A DNA stretch of 40,512 bases from JACTMJ01 sp039812845 (GTDB lineage Bacteria > Acidobacteriota > Terriglobia > Bryobacterales > Bryobacteraceae): the NCBI GenBank assembly GCA_039812845.1, contig JBDIBK010000021.1, positions 1-40,512 of the forward strand, in the 5' to 3' direction. This document shows, piece by piece, positions 1 through 10,000 of the stretch. The notes beneath the pieces are model-generated. The model ran no database searches. It was not told where the DNA came from and worked only from the letters and a program-made list of their open reading frames with translations. A program made the position numbers and the translations under genes. Every line of letters begins with the position of its first letter. Within the stretch, counting starts at the first letter, position 1.

Positions 1-551
1 CCCCGGATTACGGGCCGTTCATTGCCGGGCCCGAAACTTCTGCGAGTCACTCCCGGCACTTCATCGAGCGCTCCGCCGAGAGACGGCGACATCCGGGTGA
101 TCAGCTCCGTGGATTCGACCGACGTCACCAATTGCAGCGATTCCTGGGCGGTCACCTGGGTCCCGGTGGCCGTCACATTGATGTGCTCCCGCACCGGGCG
201 AATGCCCAACTGGAAGGCGACATTGGCCGTCTTGCCGGCTTCCACGGTTACCCGCTGGCGGGCATCGGAAAGCTGGCCCAAATGCACAATCAGGTCATAA
301 TTTCCGGGCCGAAGATTGTTGATCGCAAAACGGCCGTCCTCATCGCTGCTGAACACCCGTCGAAGCTGCGGCGAGGTCACCAGCGCCTCGTGGATGGGCT
401 TGCCCGAGCCTTCGAGAGTCACCACTCCCCGGATGCTCCCGTTTGCGGGGGTGCTTCCGGTGGTGGGCTGGCCGGGAAGCGGCAGAGCGCAAAGGGCGAT
501 GAGAAGCAGGGTCAGAACAACGAAACGCGGGAACGACCGAAGCGAGGGCAT
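1..551 (-). CDS. TonB-dependent receptor, N-terminal part (runs off window start)
   Basis: The reading frame is open from the ATG at 551 down to the window edge (183 codons). It starts with a signal peptide (residues 1-28; hydrophobic VVLTLLLIALCALPL). A carboxypeptidase-regulatory-like beta domain follows at about residues 38-117, with the typical 'GSIRGVV...DEDGRFAINNLRPGNYDL' pattern. The beginning of a TonB plug domain is visible from about residue 125 ('INVTATGTQVTAQESL', then 'LDEVPGVTRRSFGPGNERPVIRG'). Such proteins are outer-membrane beta-barrels that import siderophores, oligosaccharides or peptides using TonB energy; this substrate cannot be told. The barrel lies outside the window. 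No strong ribosome binding site is seen before this ATG, so the start rests on the signal peptide directly after it. Confidence 0.85.
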   Translation of the reverse strand, partial: MPSLRSFPRFVVLTLLLIALCALPLPGQPTTGSTPANGSIRGVVTLEGSGKPIHEALVTSPQLRRVFSSDEDGRFAINNLRPGNYDLIVHLGQLSDARQRVTVEAGKTANVAFQLGIRPVREHINVTATGTQVTAQESLQLVTSVESTELITRMSPSLGGALDEVPGVTRRSFGPGNERPVIR

Positions 552-704
552 AGGGCAATCGTCTAATCGGGAATACATTATCAGTATCACGAACGTGCAA
601 CGATTCCGCAAGTCCTCGAACCTTCCGCACCCGAACGGCCACGCCCCGGCCCTCCTCTTACAACTCGGGCGGAGCGAGCCTTTCCGGGAAATGAATCCTC
701 GCGG

Positions 705-908
705 CTAATCCACGAGCACGAAGGTGATCTTCAGGGTTGCGCGGTACTCGGTGATCACGCCATCCTTCACCACCACTTTCTGATCCTTTACCCAGGCCCC
801 CTGGACGTTCTTCAGCGTCTTGTTCGCGCGCTCAATTCCCTGCTTCACCGCATCTTCGAAACTGATCTTTGAAGAGGAAATCACCTCGGTCACTCTGGCA
901 ACAGACAT
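705..908 (-). CDS. Dodecin family flavin-binding protein
   Basis: This 67-residue protein matches the dodecin family in length and pattern. It begins MSVARVTEVISSS, continues with a helix (FEDAVKQGIERANKTLKN) and ends with three beta strands (GAWVKDQKVVV, ITEYRATLKITFVLVD). Dodecins are cytoplasmic dodecamers that bind flavin, and often coenzyme A, as a storage or buffering device. The Trp in GAWVKDQ is at the position where known dodecins stack an aromatic residue on the flavin. The frame is open further upstream, but the start at 908 is preceded by GGGAG about seven bases away and matches the family's normal N-terminus, so the longer versions are rejected. The gene stands alone between divergent or convergent neighbours. 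Confidence 0.9.
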   Translation of the reverse strand: MSVARVTEVISSSKISFEDAVKQGIERANKTLKNVQGAWVKDQKVVVKDGVITEYRATLKITFVLVD

Positions 909-1110
909 TAGACGGCTCCCGAACAAATAGTCGCCGCGCCAAGCGGATGCTGGGCGAAACGCCGCACTTAGCGTATCGAAACCGGGTGACGATAGCGACC
1001 GCGCACGCAATCGTTTCCGCATCCCGCAAGTGAGAGAATGCGACGGTAAGAACAGTTTCACGCGCTTCGCCGCGTGGACTGCCGCGCATCGCGAGAGGAG
1101 TAAGGGCCGC

Positions 1111-2433
1111 ATGGAGAAAAGGATGACGAACCGCACCGCGACGGGATGGCGAAGTTTGAATTGGCACGACGCAACGGTCCGCGTGCTTATTGGGATCGTG
1201 CTTTTCAACGCGTTCGCCTGGCCGCAACAGTCAGGATTGACCCAGGTGATTGTGCCCGAACCAGCGCCGCAAGAACTCGCGCGGACGCACTATCATCCGG
1301 CAAACAGCCCGCGCACGCCGGCGCCTGAGCCCGATCAGGAGAATACCCCGCTGATCTCGCCACTCGTAGGCCCGGACGGCCGGAGAGTCACCACCGCCGC
1401 CGAATGGTACGGCGAACGCCGCCCGGCGATTGTGGCGAAGTGGATGGAGATCCTCGGCAAACTCGCACCGGGTGACGCAGATAGAAAATGGTTCGGTGAC
1501 GTGACCAAAGTCCGCACAGTGAGCACGGAGGAAAAGGAGCACTATACCCGAATCGATCTGGAAATCCCGATTGAAACCGACTTCTACCAGAAGCATTTGC
1601 TTCTGCTGCCCCGCGGCCAAGGCGACGGACCGTTCCCGGCGGTGATCGCCTGGACCTCTTCGACACCGGACTACCAGAAGCCGGAAGAGTGGTGGGGAGA
1701 CTATCTCGCTTCGAATGGCTATGTCGTTCTCACCAGTTGGTCGTTCATCCGGAACTACCGCGACGATGTTAGCGAGAAGTTGGTGAACGAGAAGGTGTAC
1801 GCGCGCTTTGGCCACTGGCTTCCCATGGCGAAGATGGTGCATGATGTGGAGCGCGAAGTGGAATACCTGCGGTCCCGCCGCGAAGTGCAGACGGACCGCA
1901 TCGGCTTCATCGGTTTCTCGCTTAGCGCCAAAACGGCAGTGTATGTGGGCGCATTCTCTCCCAGCATCATCGCAACGGTTTCGATTGATCCGCATATTGC
2001 GATCAACGGCGGCACCAACTACTACGACACCTGGTACCTCGACTGGCGTCACCGCTTCGACGACATCCACACGGAGGACTATCCGGTTCCCGAGCTGCGC
2101 GGAACCGTGCAGAGCCTGCTCAATCCGGATGTGAAGCGCCCGGGCTTTGAGCGCAACCATCACGAACTGCTCGCGCTGGCAGCACCCCGGCCATTCCTGC
2201 TGATCGGTGGCAGCCAGAGTGAGGCCGAGGGGCATGACTCGGACGATCTGGCTAGCTGGGGCTATTTCAACCGCGCGAAAGAAGTCTACAACCTGCTTGG
2301 AATTGGCGAACGGCTGCAATTCGCTTCCACCGCCGATGGACACCATGCGACGGGGCCAACGATTGACCCGGCGTGGAAGTCGTTCTTTCAACGCTGGCTC
2401 AAAGAGACTCCCGTAACGGCGGAGGCCCGCTAA
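1111..2433 (+). CDS. Secreted alpha/beta-hydrolase (esterase-like)
   Basis: About 440 residues. An N-terminal signal segment (VRVLIGIVLFNAFAWPQ, residues 23-39) is followed by a proline-rich linker and an alpha/beta-hydrolase domain at about residues 135-435. The nucleophile elbow is GFIGFSLSAKT, with Ser270 in a G-x-S-x-S context in place of the usual G-x-S-x-G. A likely acid lies in SEAEGHD (371-376) and the likely catalytic His in DGHH (409-412). The fold and size resemble dienelactone hydrolase or carbohydrate-esterase-like enzymes of acidobacteria; the substrate is unknown. The ATG at 1111 is chosen because an AGAGGAG lies upstream; the ATG at 1123 (GGAGAAAAGG just before it) is possible, and the frame remains open to 1030. 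The neighbours are dodecin, divergent, and the tldD-like gene downstream. Confidence 0.8.
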   Translation: MEKRMTNRTATGWRSLNWHDATVRVLIGIVLFNAFAWPQQSGLTQVIVPEPAPQELARTHYHPANSPRTPAPEPDQENTPLISPLVGPDGRRVTTAAEWYGERRPAIVAKWMEILGKLAPGDADRKWFGDVTKVRTVSTEEKEHYTRIDLEIPIETDFYQKHLLLLPRGQGDGPFPAVIAWTSSTPDYQKPEEWWGDYLASNGYVVLTSWSFIRNYRDDVSEKLVNEKVYARFGHWLPMAKMVHDVEREVEYLRSRREVQTDRIGFIGFSLSAKTAVYVGAFSPSIIATVSIDPHIAINGGTNYYDTWYLDWRHRFDDIHTEDYPVPELRGTVQSLLNPDVKRPGFERNHHELLALAAPRPFLLIGGSQSEAEGHDSDDLASWGYFNRAKEVYNLLGIGERLQFASTADGHHATGPTIDPAWKSFFQRWLKETPVTAEAR

Positions 2434-2544
2434 CGGGGTTTCGAGCCGCGAAGGATCTGGGTTCGCCGCGCCTAACTTCGTCGGGTTGCGTTGTGTAGCA
2501 TGAAGAGCAGGCCACTCGAACACGAGCAGGCCGGGAGGATCTGG

Positions 2545-4077
2545 ATGCTCAATCGCAGAGAATGGCTGGCAATCGCGGCCACCGTGCCCCTGGCGAGGCT
2601 CAGCGCGGCTGAAAAGGCAGACCGCGACCGCTTGGCCGACATGGCCATGGAACTCGCGAAGAAGGCCGGCGCGGAATACGCCGATCTGCGCGTAAGCCGC
2701 TATGACAACGAGGGCATTTTCACCCGCGAGCGACAGGTGCAGAATGTTTCCTCCAGTTCCAGCTACGGCTACGGCGTCCGGGTGCTGAAGAAAGGCGCCT
2801 GGGGATTCGCGGCCACCAACGACTTTCGCGAAGAGGCGCTGGCCCAGGCCGTGAAGAACGCCATCGATATCGCGGAGGCCAACGGCGCCATCCAAACCAG
2901 GCCTGTCCGTTTGGCTCCGCTGAAGGCGTACACAGCTCAATGGAAATCCGCCTACGAGATTGACCCGTTCACGATCCCGATTGAGCGCAAGGTAGACCTC
3001 CTGATGAAGGTGAATGCGGCTGCCCTGGCCACGAAAGGGGTCGGCTTCGTTTCCAGCTACGTGCGCGCGGTCCGCGAAGACCGCTATTTCGCCTCCAGCC
3101 TCGGCTCCCGGATCCAGCAGGATATCGTGCGCTCGCATGCCCAGTTCAGCGTGACGGCCGTGGACCGTGCGAAGGGCGACTCGCAATCCCGGCGGTCGAT
3201 GATGGCGCCGATTCAGCGCGGCTGGGAAGCAATTGAGCAATACCCGCTGGTGGAGGAGGCCGCCCAGGCCGGCGAGGAAGCGGTGATGAAGCTGAAGGCC
3301 CCCGGGGTGGAGCCGGGCGTCTATGACCTGCTGCTTCACCCGAACCACCTCTGGCTCACCATTCACGAAAGCTGCGGACATCCCACGGAGCTCGATCGCG
3401 CGCTTGGCTATGAAGCCAACTATGCGGGAACCAGCTTTCTCACCCCGGACAAGCTGGGCAAATTCCAGTACGGCTCTAAGTGGGTGAACATGGTGGCGGA
3501 CCGCATTCAGCCGCATGGGCTGGCCACCGTGGCCTACGACGACGACGGCGCTCCGGCGCAGAGCTGGTATCTGATTCGGGATGGAGTTTTCATCGACTAT
3601 CAGACCACGCGAGAGCAGGAGGGCCTTGTAGAGGGAGTGAAGGCGCATGCCTGTACCCATGCCGATTCCTGGTCCAGTGTGGTTTTCCAGCGCATGCCGA
3701 ATGTCTCGCTGGACCCGATGGACAGCAAGCTCACCGAAGCGGAACTGCTTTCCGAGATCGACAACGGCATCCTCATCCTGGGCGATGGCAGCTTCTCGAT
3801 TGACCAGCAGCGCTACAACTTCCAGTTCGGCGGGCAGGTCTTCTGGGAGATCAAGAACGGCAAGAAAGCCCGTATGCTGCGCGACGTGGCTTACCAGGCG
3901 CGCACGCCGGAATTCTGGAGTTCCTGCGATGGAGTGGCCGGCAAGGCGGAATACGAACTGGGGGGCGCATTCAATGACGGCAAGGGCGAACCCCCGCAGA
4001 GCAATGCGGTGAGCCATGGCTGCACGCCAACGCGGTTTCGCGGCGTGAACGTGATCAATACCGGGAGGAAATCGTGA
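2545..4077 (+). CDS. tldD: TldD-like metalloprotease with twin-arginine-type signal peptide
   Basis: The protein has 510 residues. TldD with TldE/PmbA forms a heterodimeric zinc protease that degrades small unfolded peptides and processes modified peptides. The metal motif HEXXXH is present as HESCGH (residues 274-279), followed by the conserved downstream YEANYAGTSFL region. Unlike classical cytoplasmic TldD, this one begins MLNRREWLAIAATVPLARLSAA: twin arginines, a hydrophobic stretch and an alanine-rich cleavage region, which suggests Tat export. The start is set by GGGAGGA six bases upstream of 2545; an ATG at 2491 in frame has no such site. The stop overlaps the GTG start of the tldE-like gene (GTGA at 4074-4077), so the two are probably translationally coupled, as expected for subunits of one complex. 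Confidence 0.9.
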   Translation: MLNRREWLAIAATVPLARLSAAEKADRDRLADMAMELAKKAGAEYADLRVSRYDNEGIFTRERQVQNVSSSSSYGYGVRVLKKGAWGFAATNDFREEALAQAVKNAIDIAEANGAIQTRPVRLAPLKAYTAQWKSAYEIDPFTIPIERKVDLLMKVNAAALATKGVGFVSSYVRAVREDRYFASSLGSRIQQDIVRSHAQFSVTAVDRAKGDSQSRRSMMAPIQRGWEAIEQYPLVEEAAQAGEEAVMKLKAPGVEPGVYDLLLHPNHLWLTIHESCGHPTELDRALGYEANYAGTSFLTPDKLGKFQYGSKWVNMVADRIQPHGLATVAYDDDGAPAQSWYLIRDGVFIDYQTTREQEGLVEGVKAHACTHADSWSSVVFQRMPNVSLDPMDSKLTEAELLSEIDNGILILGDGSFSIDQQRYNFQFGGQVFWEIKNGKKARMLRDVAYQARTPEFWSSCDGVAGKAEYELGGAFNDGKGEPPQSNAVSHGCTPTRFRGVNVINTGRKS

Positions 4078-5426
4078 CGAGTGAGCAAGCCCGCGACATC
4101 TCAAGCAAGGCTCTGAAGGCTGCCAGCGTCCCCGAAGTGGAGATCAGCCTCTCCCATGCGCGCCATGGATTTCTGCGCTTTGCGCGCAACGCGCCCACGA
4201 CGAGCGGCCTCACGCTCACTGGCCAGGCCAACGTCACCGCCTGGAAAGGCAAGCGAAAAGCAAGCGCGGCCGGAGCGGTGGATCTGGCGAACCCGAAGAA
4301 CGCCGTGGAGGAACTCAAGCGGTTGGTGGCGCAGGCGGAGCGTCTTGCCGCGATCTCGCCCGAGGACCGAGAATACCTGCCCCTGCTTGGACCGCAGAAG
4401 TACCTGGAAGTGGACGCCTACGACCCCGAGACCGCGGAGATGACGGCGGCGAAACGGGCGCAACACGTCGCGGATGCCATCCGTGTCGCGAACGAGCGCA
4501 AGGTGATCGTGGCGGGCCTGTTTGAGCAGAGCGGAACGGAGCAATCCGTCGCGAATTCAGCCGGGTTGTTCGCTTACCATCGCGGGAGCGTGGCCACGTA
4601 CTCCGTTACGGCGCGGACGCCAGATGATCGGGGATCCGGCTACACCGCTGTCAGTTCCAGCCGCGTGGGAGGTCTGGACTTCAAAGAGACCACCGGCATG
4701 GCTGCCCACAAGGCGATCGAATCCAGGAACGGGAAGGAGATCAAGCCGGAAGATTACCCCACGATTCTCGAACCGCAGGCGGTGGCGGATCTTGTCGGCA
4801 ACATGATGCGCGGCATCTTGGATGCGCGCAGAGCCGACGAGGGCCGAAGCGTATTTTCCGCACCGGACGGAAAGACCCGGATTGGCGAGAAGATTTTCGA
4901 CCCTCGCGTGAACATCTATACGGACCCGGCAAACCGGACGATTCCGTCGCGGCCCTTTGACGGGGACGGATTCCCGATCAAGCCGGCCGACTTCGTTCGC
5001 AACGGAGTCCTGAAGAACCTCAGCTACTCGCGCTATTGGGCGGAGCGGAGCAAGAAAGCGGCCGGGCCCTTCCTGAACAACCTGATCATGGACGGCACCG
5101 ACACCCCCATTTCCAAGCTGATTGCGAACACGGAGCGCGGCGTGCTGGTGACGCGGCTGTGGTACATTCGGCCGGTTGACATGCAGCAGGCGCTATTCAC
5201 GGGCCTCACTCGGGATGGGCTGTTCTGGATCGAAGACGGAAGGGTACAGCATCCGCTGAAGAACTTCCGTTTCAATGAGAGCCCCTACCGGTTGCTGGGC
5301 GACATTGAAGAAATCGGCCAGGTCCTGCCCGTAGTTGCTGGGGAGCGCTATGGGGATTTCCGCATGTTGCTGCCTGCGCTGCGGCTGAAGAGCTTCCGCT
5401 TCACTTCGATCTCCGACGCCGTTTAA
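4074..5426 (+). CDS. pmbA: TldE/PmbA-like partner subunit
   Basis: The protein has 450 residues and belongs to the TldD/PmbA family, but it lacks the HEXXXH zinc motif, as TldE/PmbA subunits do. The C-terminal half shows family-like segments (GFPIKPADFVRNGVLKNL; NTERGVLVTRLWYIRPVD). It starts at GTG 4074, which overlaps the tldD-like stop by four bases, and is preceded by GGGAGGA at 4064-4070. No signal peptide is visible, whereas the upstream partner has one. If the two still form a dimer, this subunit would have to be carried out by the partner or work in a different compartment. Function is taken from the family; substrates in this organism are unknown. Confidence 0.88.
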   Translation: MTSEQARDISSKALKAASVPEVEISLSHARHGFLRFARNAPTTSGLTLTGQANVTAWKGKRKASAAGAVDLANPKNAVEELKRLVAQAERLAAISPEDREYLPLLGPQKYLEVDAYDPETAEMTAAKRAQHVADAIRVANERKVIVAGLFEQSGTEQSVANSAGLFAYHRGSVATYSVTARTPDDRGSGYTAVSSSRVGGLDFKETTGMAAHKAIESRNGKEIKPEDYPTILEPQAVADLVGNMMRGILDARRADEGRSVFSAPDGKTRIGEKIFDPRVNIYTDPANRTIPSRPFDGDGFPIKPADFVRNGVLKNLSYSRYWAERSKKAAGPFLNNLIMDGTDTPISKLIANTERGVLVTRLWYIRPVDMQQALFTGLTRDGLFWIEDGRVQHPLKNFRFNESPYRLLGDIEEIGQVLPVVAGERYGDFRMLLPALRLKSFRFTSISDAV

Positions 5427-5586
5427 CGGGCTCGAGCGCCCGCGAACGGGAAGGCGCCGCACGGAGCCGTTCGCACGGTTCCCTCCCGATGACCGTTGCG
5501 ATAAGATCCGAACGTGCGGGCCAGGTTCTGCCCAACCGTTAGGGAGACCGACCTCATCCAGGATTCCAATTCACGGGGAGCGGGCA

Positions 5587-6912
5587 ATGACCAAACTGGT
5601 ATCGCGGCGAAATATGCTTCAGGCGTCCGCCGTGGCGCTGCCATTGACGGCGCGATCGTATGCACGGATTATTGGCGCCAATGACCGGATTCAGATCGGC
5701 CAGATCGGTTGCGGACACCGGGCTGGGGGCCATCGTCGCATGCTGGAGAAGACCTCCGCCACGGATCCAAAGTTCGATCTTCGCGGCGTCTGCGACCTCT
5801 GGAGCGTCAATCGGGAGCGAGCCGCCGCGGACGTGGAGAAGCGCTTTGGCGCGCGGCCGAAGATGTACCAGTATTCCGAGCAGATTCTCGCGGACCCGGA
5901 GTTGGACGCGGTCATGATCGGCACCGGCGACCATCAGCACGCGAAGGTTCTGGCCGAGGTGGTGCGAGCGGGGAAGGATTGCTATTGCGAAAAGCCCATG
6001 GCGAATACACTGGAGGACGCCAAGCTTGCGCGCGACGCCGTACGCGCGAGCAAGCAGGTGGTGCAGATGGGTTCGCAATGGCTGAGCGACCCTTACCAGC
6101 ATCGCGTTCGTGATATCGTCCGGAGTGGGAAACTCGGCAAGATCGTATCAATTGACCAGAGCTGGAATTTCAACGGTCCCCGATGGAGTTCGCCGAAGAA
6201 TCCGGATATCGCCGCTCTTCGCGAACGGGATACGGACTGGAACCGCTGGCTGCTCGGGCGTCCCTGGAGGGCGTTCGATCCGCGAGTGTACTTTGAGTTC
6301 CGCATCTTTAAGGAGTTTTCCGGCGGAATTACGGACCAATGGTACAGCCACGGGTCCGGGCTGGTGCATTTCTATATAGATACTTTCATTCCGGATGACA
6401 CGGTGTCGAACGGCGGGATCTTTGCCTGGCACGACGTTCGCGAGAACCCGGATACATTCCAGTGCTTGTCTACCTTCGCCGGCAAGGAAGTGCTCTACAG
6501 TTACAGCACGACGTTCGGCAACGCCTACGGCGACCACACCATCATCCGCGGCACGCGCGGCACGCTGTACTCGCCAGGGGGAGAAGGCAGCCCGCAGTGG
6601 TGGTATCTGCCGGAAACCAGAAGCGGCTGGTCCAATAATGTCGTCTTCGATCTAAAGACCGGCAAGGTGACGCCGGAAGCGGTGACGCTGCCCGGCAGCA
6701 CGGAAGTGCCGCCCGTCAACCAGGACGACAACCTGAAGGCCCATACCGACAATTGGTTCGAGTGCATGCGGAACCGCAAAACCCCGAACGGAAGTATCGA
6801 TACCGGGTTCGCTCACTCGGTGGCGGTGGTGATGGCCAACCGCAGCTATCGCGAAGGAAAGAAGATGTATTGGGACCGCAAGAACGAGCAGATTCTCGAT
6901 CATCCGGTTTAA
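5587..6912 (+). CDS. Gfo/Idh/MocA-family oxidoreductase with Tat signal
   Basis: The protein has 441 residues. The N-terminus has a twin-arginine signal (SRRNMLQASAVALPLTARSYA). The Rossmann domain starts at about residue 34 with IGQIGCGHRAGGH. The family signature EKPMA is present (CYCEKPMANTLEDAK, about residues 135-149), followed by the alpha/beta C-terminal domain. Members oxidise or isomerise sugars and related compounds with NAD(P); secreted versions are numerous in acidobacteria, planctomycetes and verrucomicrobia and usually act on sugars. The exact substrate cannot be read. The start at 5587 has GGGGAG about eight bases upstream. The gene appears monocistronic and is followed by terminator-like hairpins. 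Confidence 0.9.
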   Translation: MTKLVSRRNMLQASAVALPLTARSYARIIGANDRIQIGQIGCGHRAGGHRRMLEKTSATDPKFDLRGVCDLWSVNRERAAADVEKRFGARPKMYQYSEQILADPELDAVMIGTGDHQHAKVLAEVVRAGKDCYCEKPMANTLEDAKLARDAVRASKQVVQMGSQWLSDPYQHRVRDIVRSGKLGKIVSIDQSWNFNGPRWSSPKNPDIAALRERDTDWNRWLLGRPWRAFDPRVYFEFRIFKEFSGGITDQWYSHGSGLVHFYIDTFIPDDTVSNGGIFAWHDVRENPDTFQCLSTFAGKEVLYSYSTTFGNAYGDHTIIRGTRGTLYSPGGEGSPQWWYLPETRSGWSNNVVFDLKTGKVTPEAVTLPGSTEVPPVNQDDNLKAHTDNWFECMRNRKTPNGSIDTGFAHSVAVVMANRSYREGKKMYWDRKNEQILDHPV

Positions 6913-6930
6913 GCACCAGCCCCGAAAGAA

Positions 6931-6959
6931 AGCCGCGGCGCCTGTGAAGCGTCGCGGCT
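6931..6959 (-). terminator. Hairpin terminator for the receptor gene ending at 7012
   Basis: AGCCGCG and CGCGGCT pair, extended through a G-U pair by CGC/GCG, around a 7-base loop. Read on the minus strand the stem is followed by TTTCTTTC. It lies just beyond the stop of the minus-strand receptor and fits a rho-independent terminator for it. Confidence 0.55.
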
Positions 6960-6970
6960 CAAGTGAAAAC

Positions 6971-7013
6971 CGGCGGCGGACCCGGCGCAGACGGCCAGGC
7001 CCGCCTTTCTTTT
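6971..7013 (+). terminator. Hairpin terminator for the oxidoreductase
   Basis: GGCGG (6975-6979) pairs with CCGCC (7001-7005), continued inside by CC/GG and GGC/GCC with two single mismatches. The stem is followed on the plus strand by TTTCTTTT. It lies downstream of the oxidoreductase stop and touches the end of the convergent receptor gene. Confidence 0.55.
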
Positions 7014-10000
7014 AGAACGTGATGCGCATCCGCAAACGAACCGCGCGGCGGCTATCCACTCCCTCTTGGTCATAGCTGCTGAGCAGCCGGCCAAAATCGG
7101 GATTCCGTTCGACGGATTGGATCTCCGGCTTGAGCGAGGTGGGGTTCACCTTCAGCGTGAAGTTCCCCAGAGCGCCGATGTCGTATGCGTCCGGCGAGAG
7201 CATCGGATGGTTGAGGATGTTGTTCACGTCCGCGCCGAGTTCGATCCGGATATTCTCGCGGAACGTGAAGAACTTTTTCAGGCCCAAATTCAAACCGTAG
7301 GTGCTAGGTCCGCTCAGAAGATTGCGGACGGCCACATTCGGGTTGGTGAACAGGTCCGCCCCCATTGGCATCAGGCTGAACGCGGAGGGATCCCATATTC
7401 GGTCTCCGCTCTTCACGTTCGGGTTTCCGCTCACGATAGGCCGCAGCGTCGTTCCGTAGAATCCGCCTGTCGCGTCAAGCGAAGACGATCCGACGTTGCC
7501 CGGCATGATCGGGTCGCAATTGTCGCAAATCCAGAACGGCGTGAACGGCGTGCCGGATTTTGCGAACATCTGCCAAGAGAGCTGCCAGCCGCCAATTACG
7601 GCGTCCAGCCCCTTGTGCATATCGGAACCGAACTTCCTTCCGCGTCCGAACGGCGATTCCACGATCCCGTACGTAATGAAACGGTGCCTGGAAGTGAAGG
7701 CGTCCATGCCGTAGTCCGACGATGGGTCGAACTGGTTATACGCAGTGCCGCCGAGGCTCGAATTTCCAGTATCCGGTGAAGTGGATTTTTGGTCTAGATA
7801 CGTGTAGGAGGCATTGAACGTAAAGCCCTGCGCCATCCTTCGGTTCACCTCCGCCTGGAACGCGTTGCTTCGGCCATGGCCGAAGTTGCCAAAACCGATC
7901 TGGTAGGTTCCCAGCCCAGGAAACGGCATGCGACTGCGGTCCGCGTCGGAGAAATCGCAATCGCCGTCGTCGGGTGTGCAGGCCGTCACTCCGTCCCCAA
8001 TGGTCGTCGCAAACGGCGTGTCGCTCGGCGGGATCAGGTTCAGGTCGGAACCGGAAATCAGCCGCTGCATCAGGGTGCCGAGATACGAAAGCCGGACTCC
8101 CGTTTGCCAGCCGATCTCCTGCTCCACCGTAACGTTGTACTGGTGGATGCGCGGCTGCTTCAAGCCGAACGGCACCCAGTTCGCTGAGATGACCGAACTG
8201 AGTGCGTTCACGGTGCCCCCGGACATCGGGCTGATTCCATGAACCGCGCCGGGCCAGCCCTGGAGTGCCGATTCCGCCGTGGACCGTTTCGTCAGGCCCA
8301 CCTGGAACGAGTTGGTCGCCAGCGGATCGCGAATGCCCTGTGCGGCCGCCGTCGGATAGAACAGGCCGTATCCGCCGCGAAGAACGGTTTTCTCGGTGAT
8401 CCGCCATGCCGCGCCAACTCTGGGTGCGACACTGCCTCTGTCTGTCCGTACCAGAGAGCGCGGGAGGTCCAGTTTGTCGGCTGTCGTAATGCCGTAAGCG
8501 ATGAACCGTGGGTCGACGAATTGCAGGGTCTTGGACGAAGGCACGACGAAGCGGCCCTTCTTGCCATCCGGCCCCACAAAGTCCGGATCGAAGTTCACCA
8601 GCAAATCGTTGTTCTCGGTGAACGGGGATACGATCTCATAGCGCAAGCCGAGGTTCAATGTAAGTCTCGGGTGAACCTTGAAGTCGTCCTGCACGAAATA
8701 GCCCTGTTCCCAGTTGTAAACATCCATCGGGGGGCGGAACTGGTTCACAAAGCTCACGGTGTTGGCGGGCATTCCCATCAGAAAACGGGAGAGCGGAGCC
8801 GTTCCGGCACCGGTGTAATTCATCACGCCACGCGGGTTGCCGCGGCCGCTCGTGAAGCCGTCGACAGCGGCATTGCGCACCCAGTCCGCGCCTGCCTTGA
8901 TGGCGTGTTTGCCCGTAACCCAGGTGACGGTGTCGCCGAAGGTGATCAGGTTCTGGTCGAGCGGCCGGTAGGTGTTCCGCCCGCCGTTCGTAAACGCCTG
9001 GAAGGTGGAACCGAGGTTCACTGCCGGGTGACCAAACGTATCGAGAGTGGAAGCGCCGATCACGGTACCATAGGCGTCGATATCGGATTGGTCGAAGCCG
9101 ATGTTGGTGAGAAACTGCCGCATCGTGTTGTTGCTCTTGCGCAGGTTCGGCACGCGGTTAAAGCCGCCGCGCGCCTCGTTGATGATCGTCGGCGTGAACA
9201 TGTGAATCTCCGAAATGGAGAGCGTGTGGTTTCGGCGTTCGTTCTGAGTGAGCCCAAGCGGAATGAAAGGCGATACTACCGGACTCGTGGCGGAAGTCAC
9301 GGCCTGCACGTTGTAGACCCCGTAAATTCGGTCACGATCCGTGAAATCGTGGTCTACCCGCAAGGTGCCCAAATCCCGCCGCGTGGTGCCGGGCAGGTTG
9401 GTGGCGAACTCCACCAGACGCCCGTTGCCAGTATTGATCGGTGCGCTCATGCTGACTGCCGGGAAGTACTTTTGCACGAAGTTGCCAACGACCGGATTCA
9501 TCAGCCGTTGTGGGATCTTCGTAAAGACCAAGCCCTGCCCGTTCACGGTATTCTGGGCGATCTCCGCGGAAGTCAGCGTGATTCCAGCCGGCACAGCGGG
9601 CTTGGCTGCATCGGAGATCATCGTGAAATCACCGGCCAGCAGCGAAGGATGAGGCAGCCGGGTGTTGCGCAAGAACACCGGAGAGTTCCGGAACAGCTTC
9701 TCGTATGCCGCGAAGAAATACGTGTTCTTCACCTTCGGCACTGGGCCGCCGAACGAGCCGCCGAACTCATTCTGATTAAAGTAAGGGAAGGGGTATTCCG
9801 GCACAGCCGCCGTAGGCACAAAGGCCCCCTTGGCGTTTTTGTTATTCAAGTTCCAGGCCGCCAGCGCGGAATTCTTGTTGTCGTAGAATAGCGAGCCGTG
9901 ATACTGGCCCGTTCCCCGTCGTGTGGTGACGCGAATATTCGCGACGCCAGCATATTCGGCCGTGAAGTTGTTGGACATCACCGTCAGTTCGCCGATCGTT

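Noticed and set aside
1231..4104. Very long open frame (957 codons) on the minus strand opposite the hydrolase and tldD-like genes
   Set aside because: Typical antisense artefact of G/C-rich codon positions; its protein is rich in Arg/His/Ala without domain patterns, while the plus-strand genes have clear family motifs.
8239..9891. 550-codon open frame on the plus strand opposite the 7012-10635 receptor
   Set aside because: Shadow frame with low-complexity composition and no ribosome binding site or domain.
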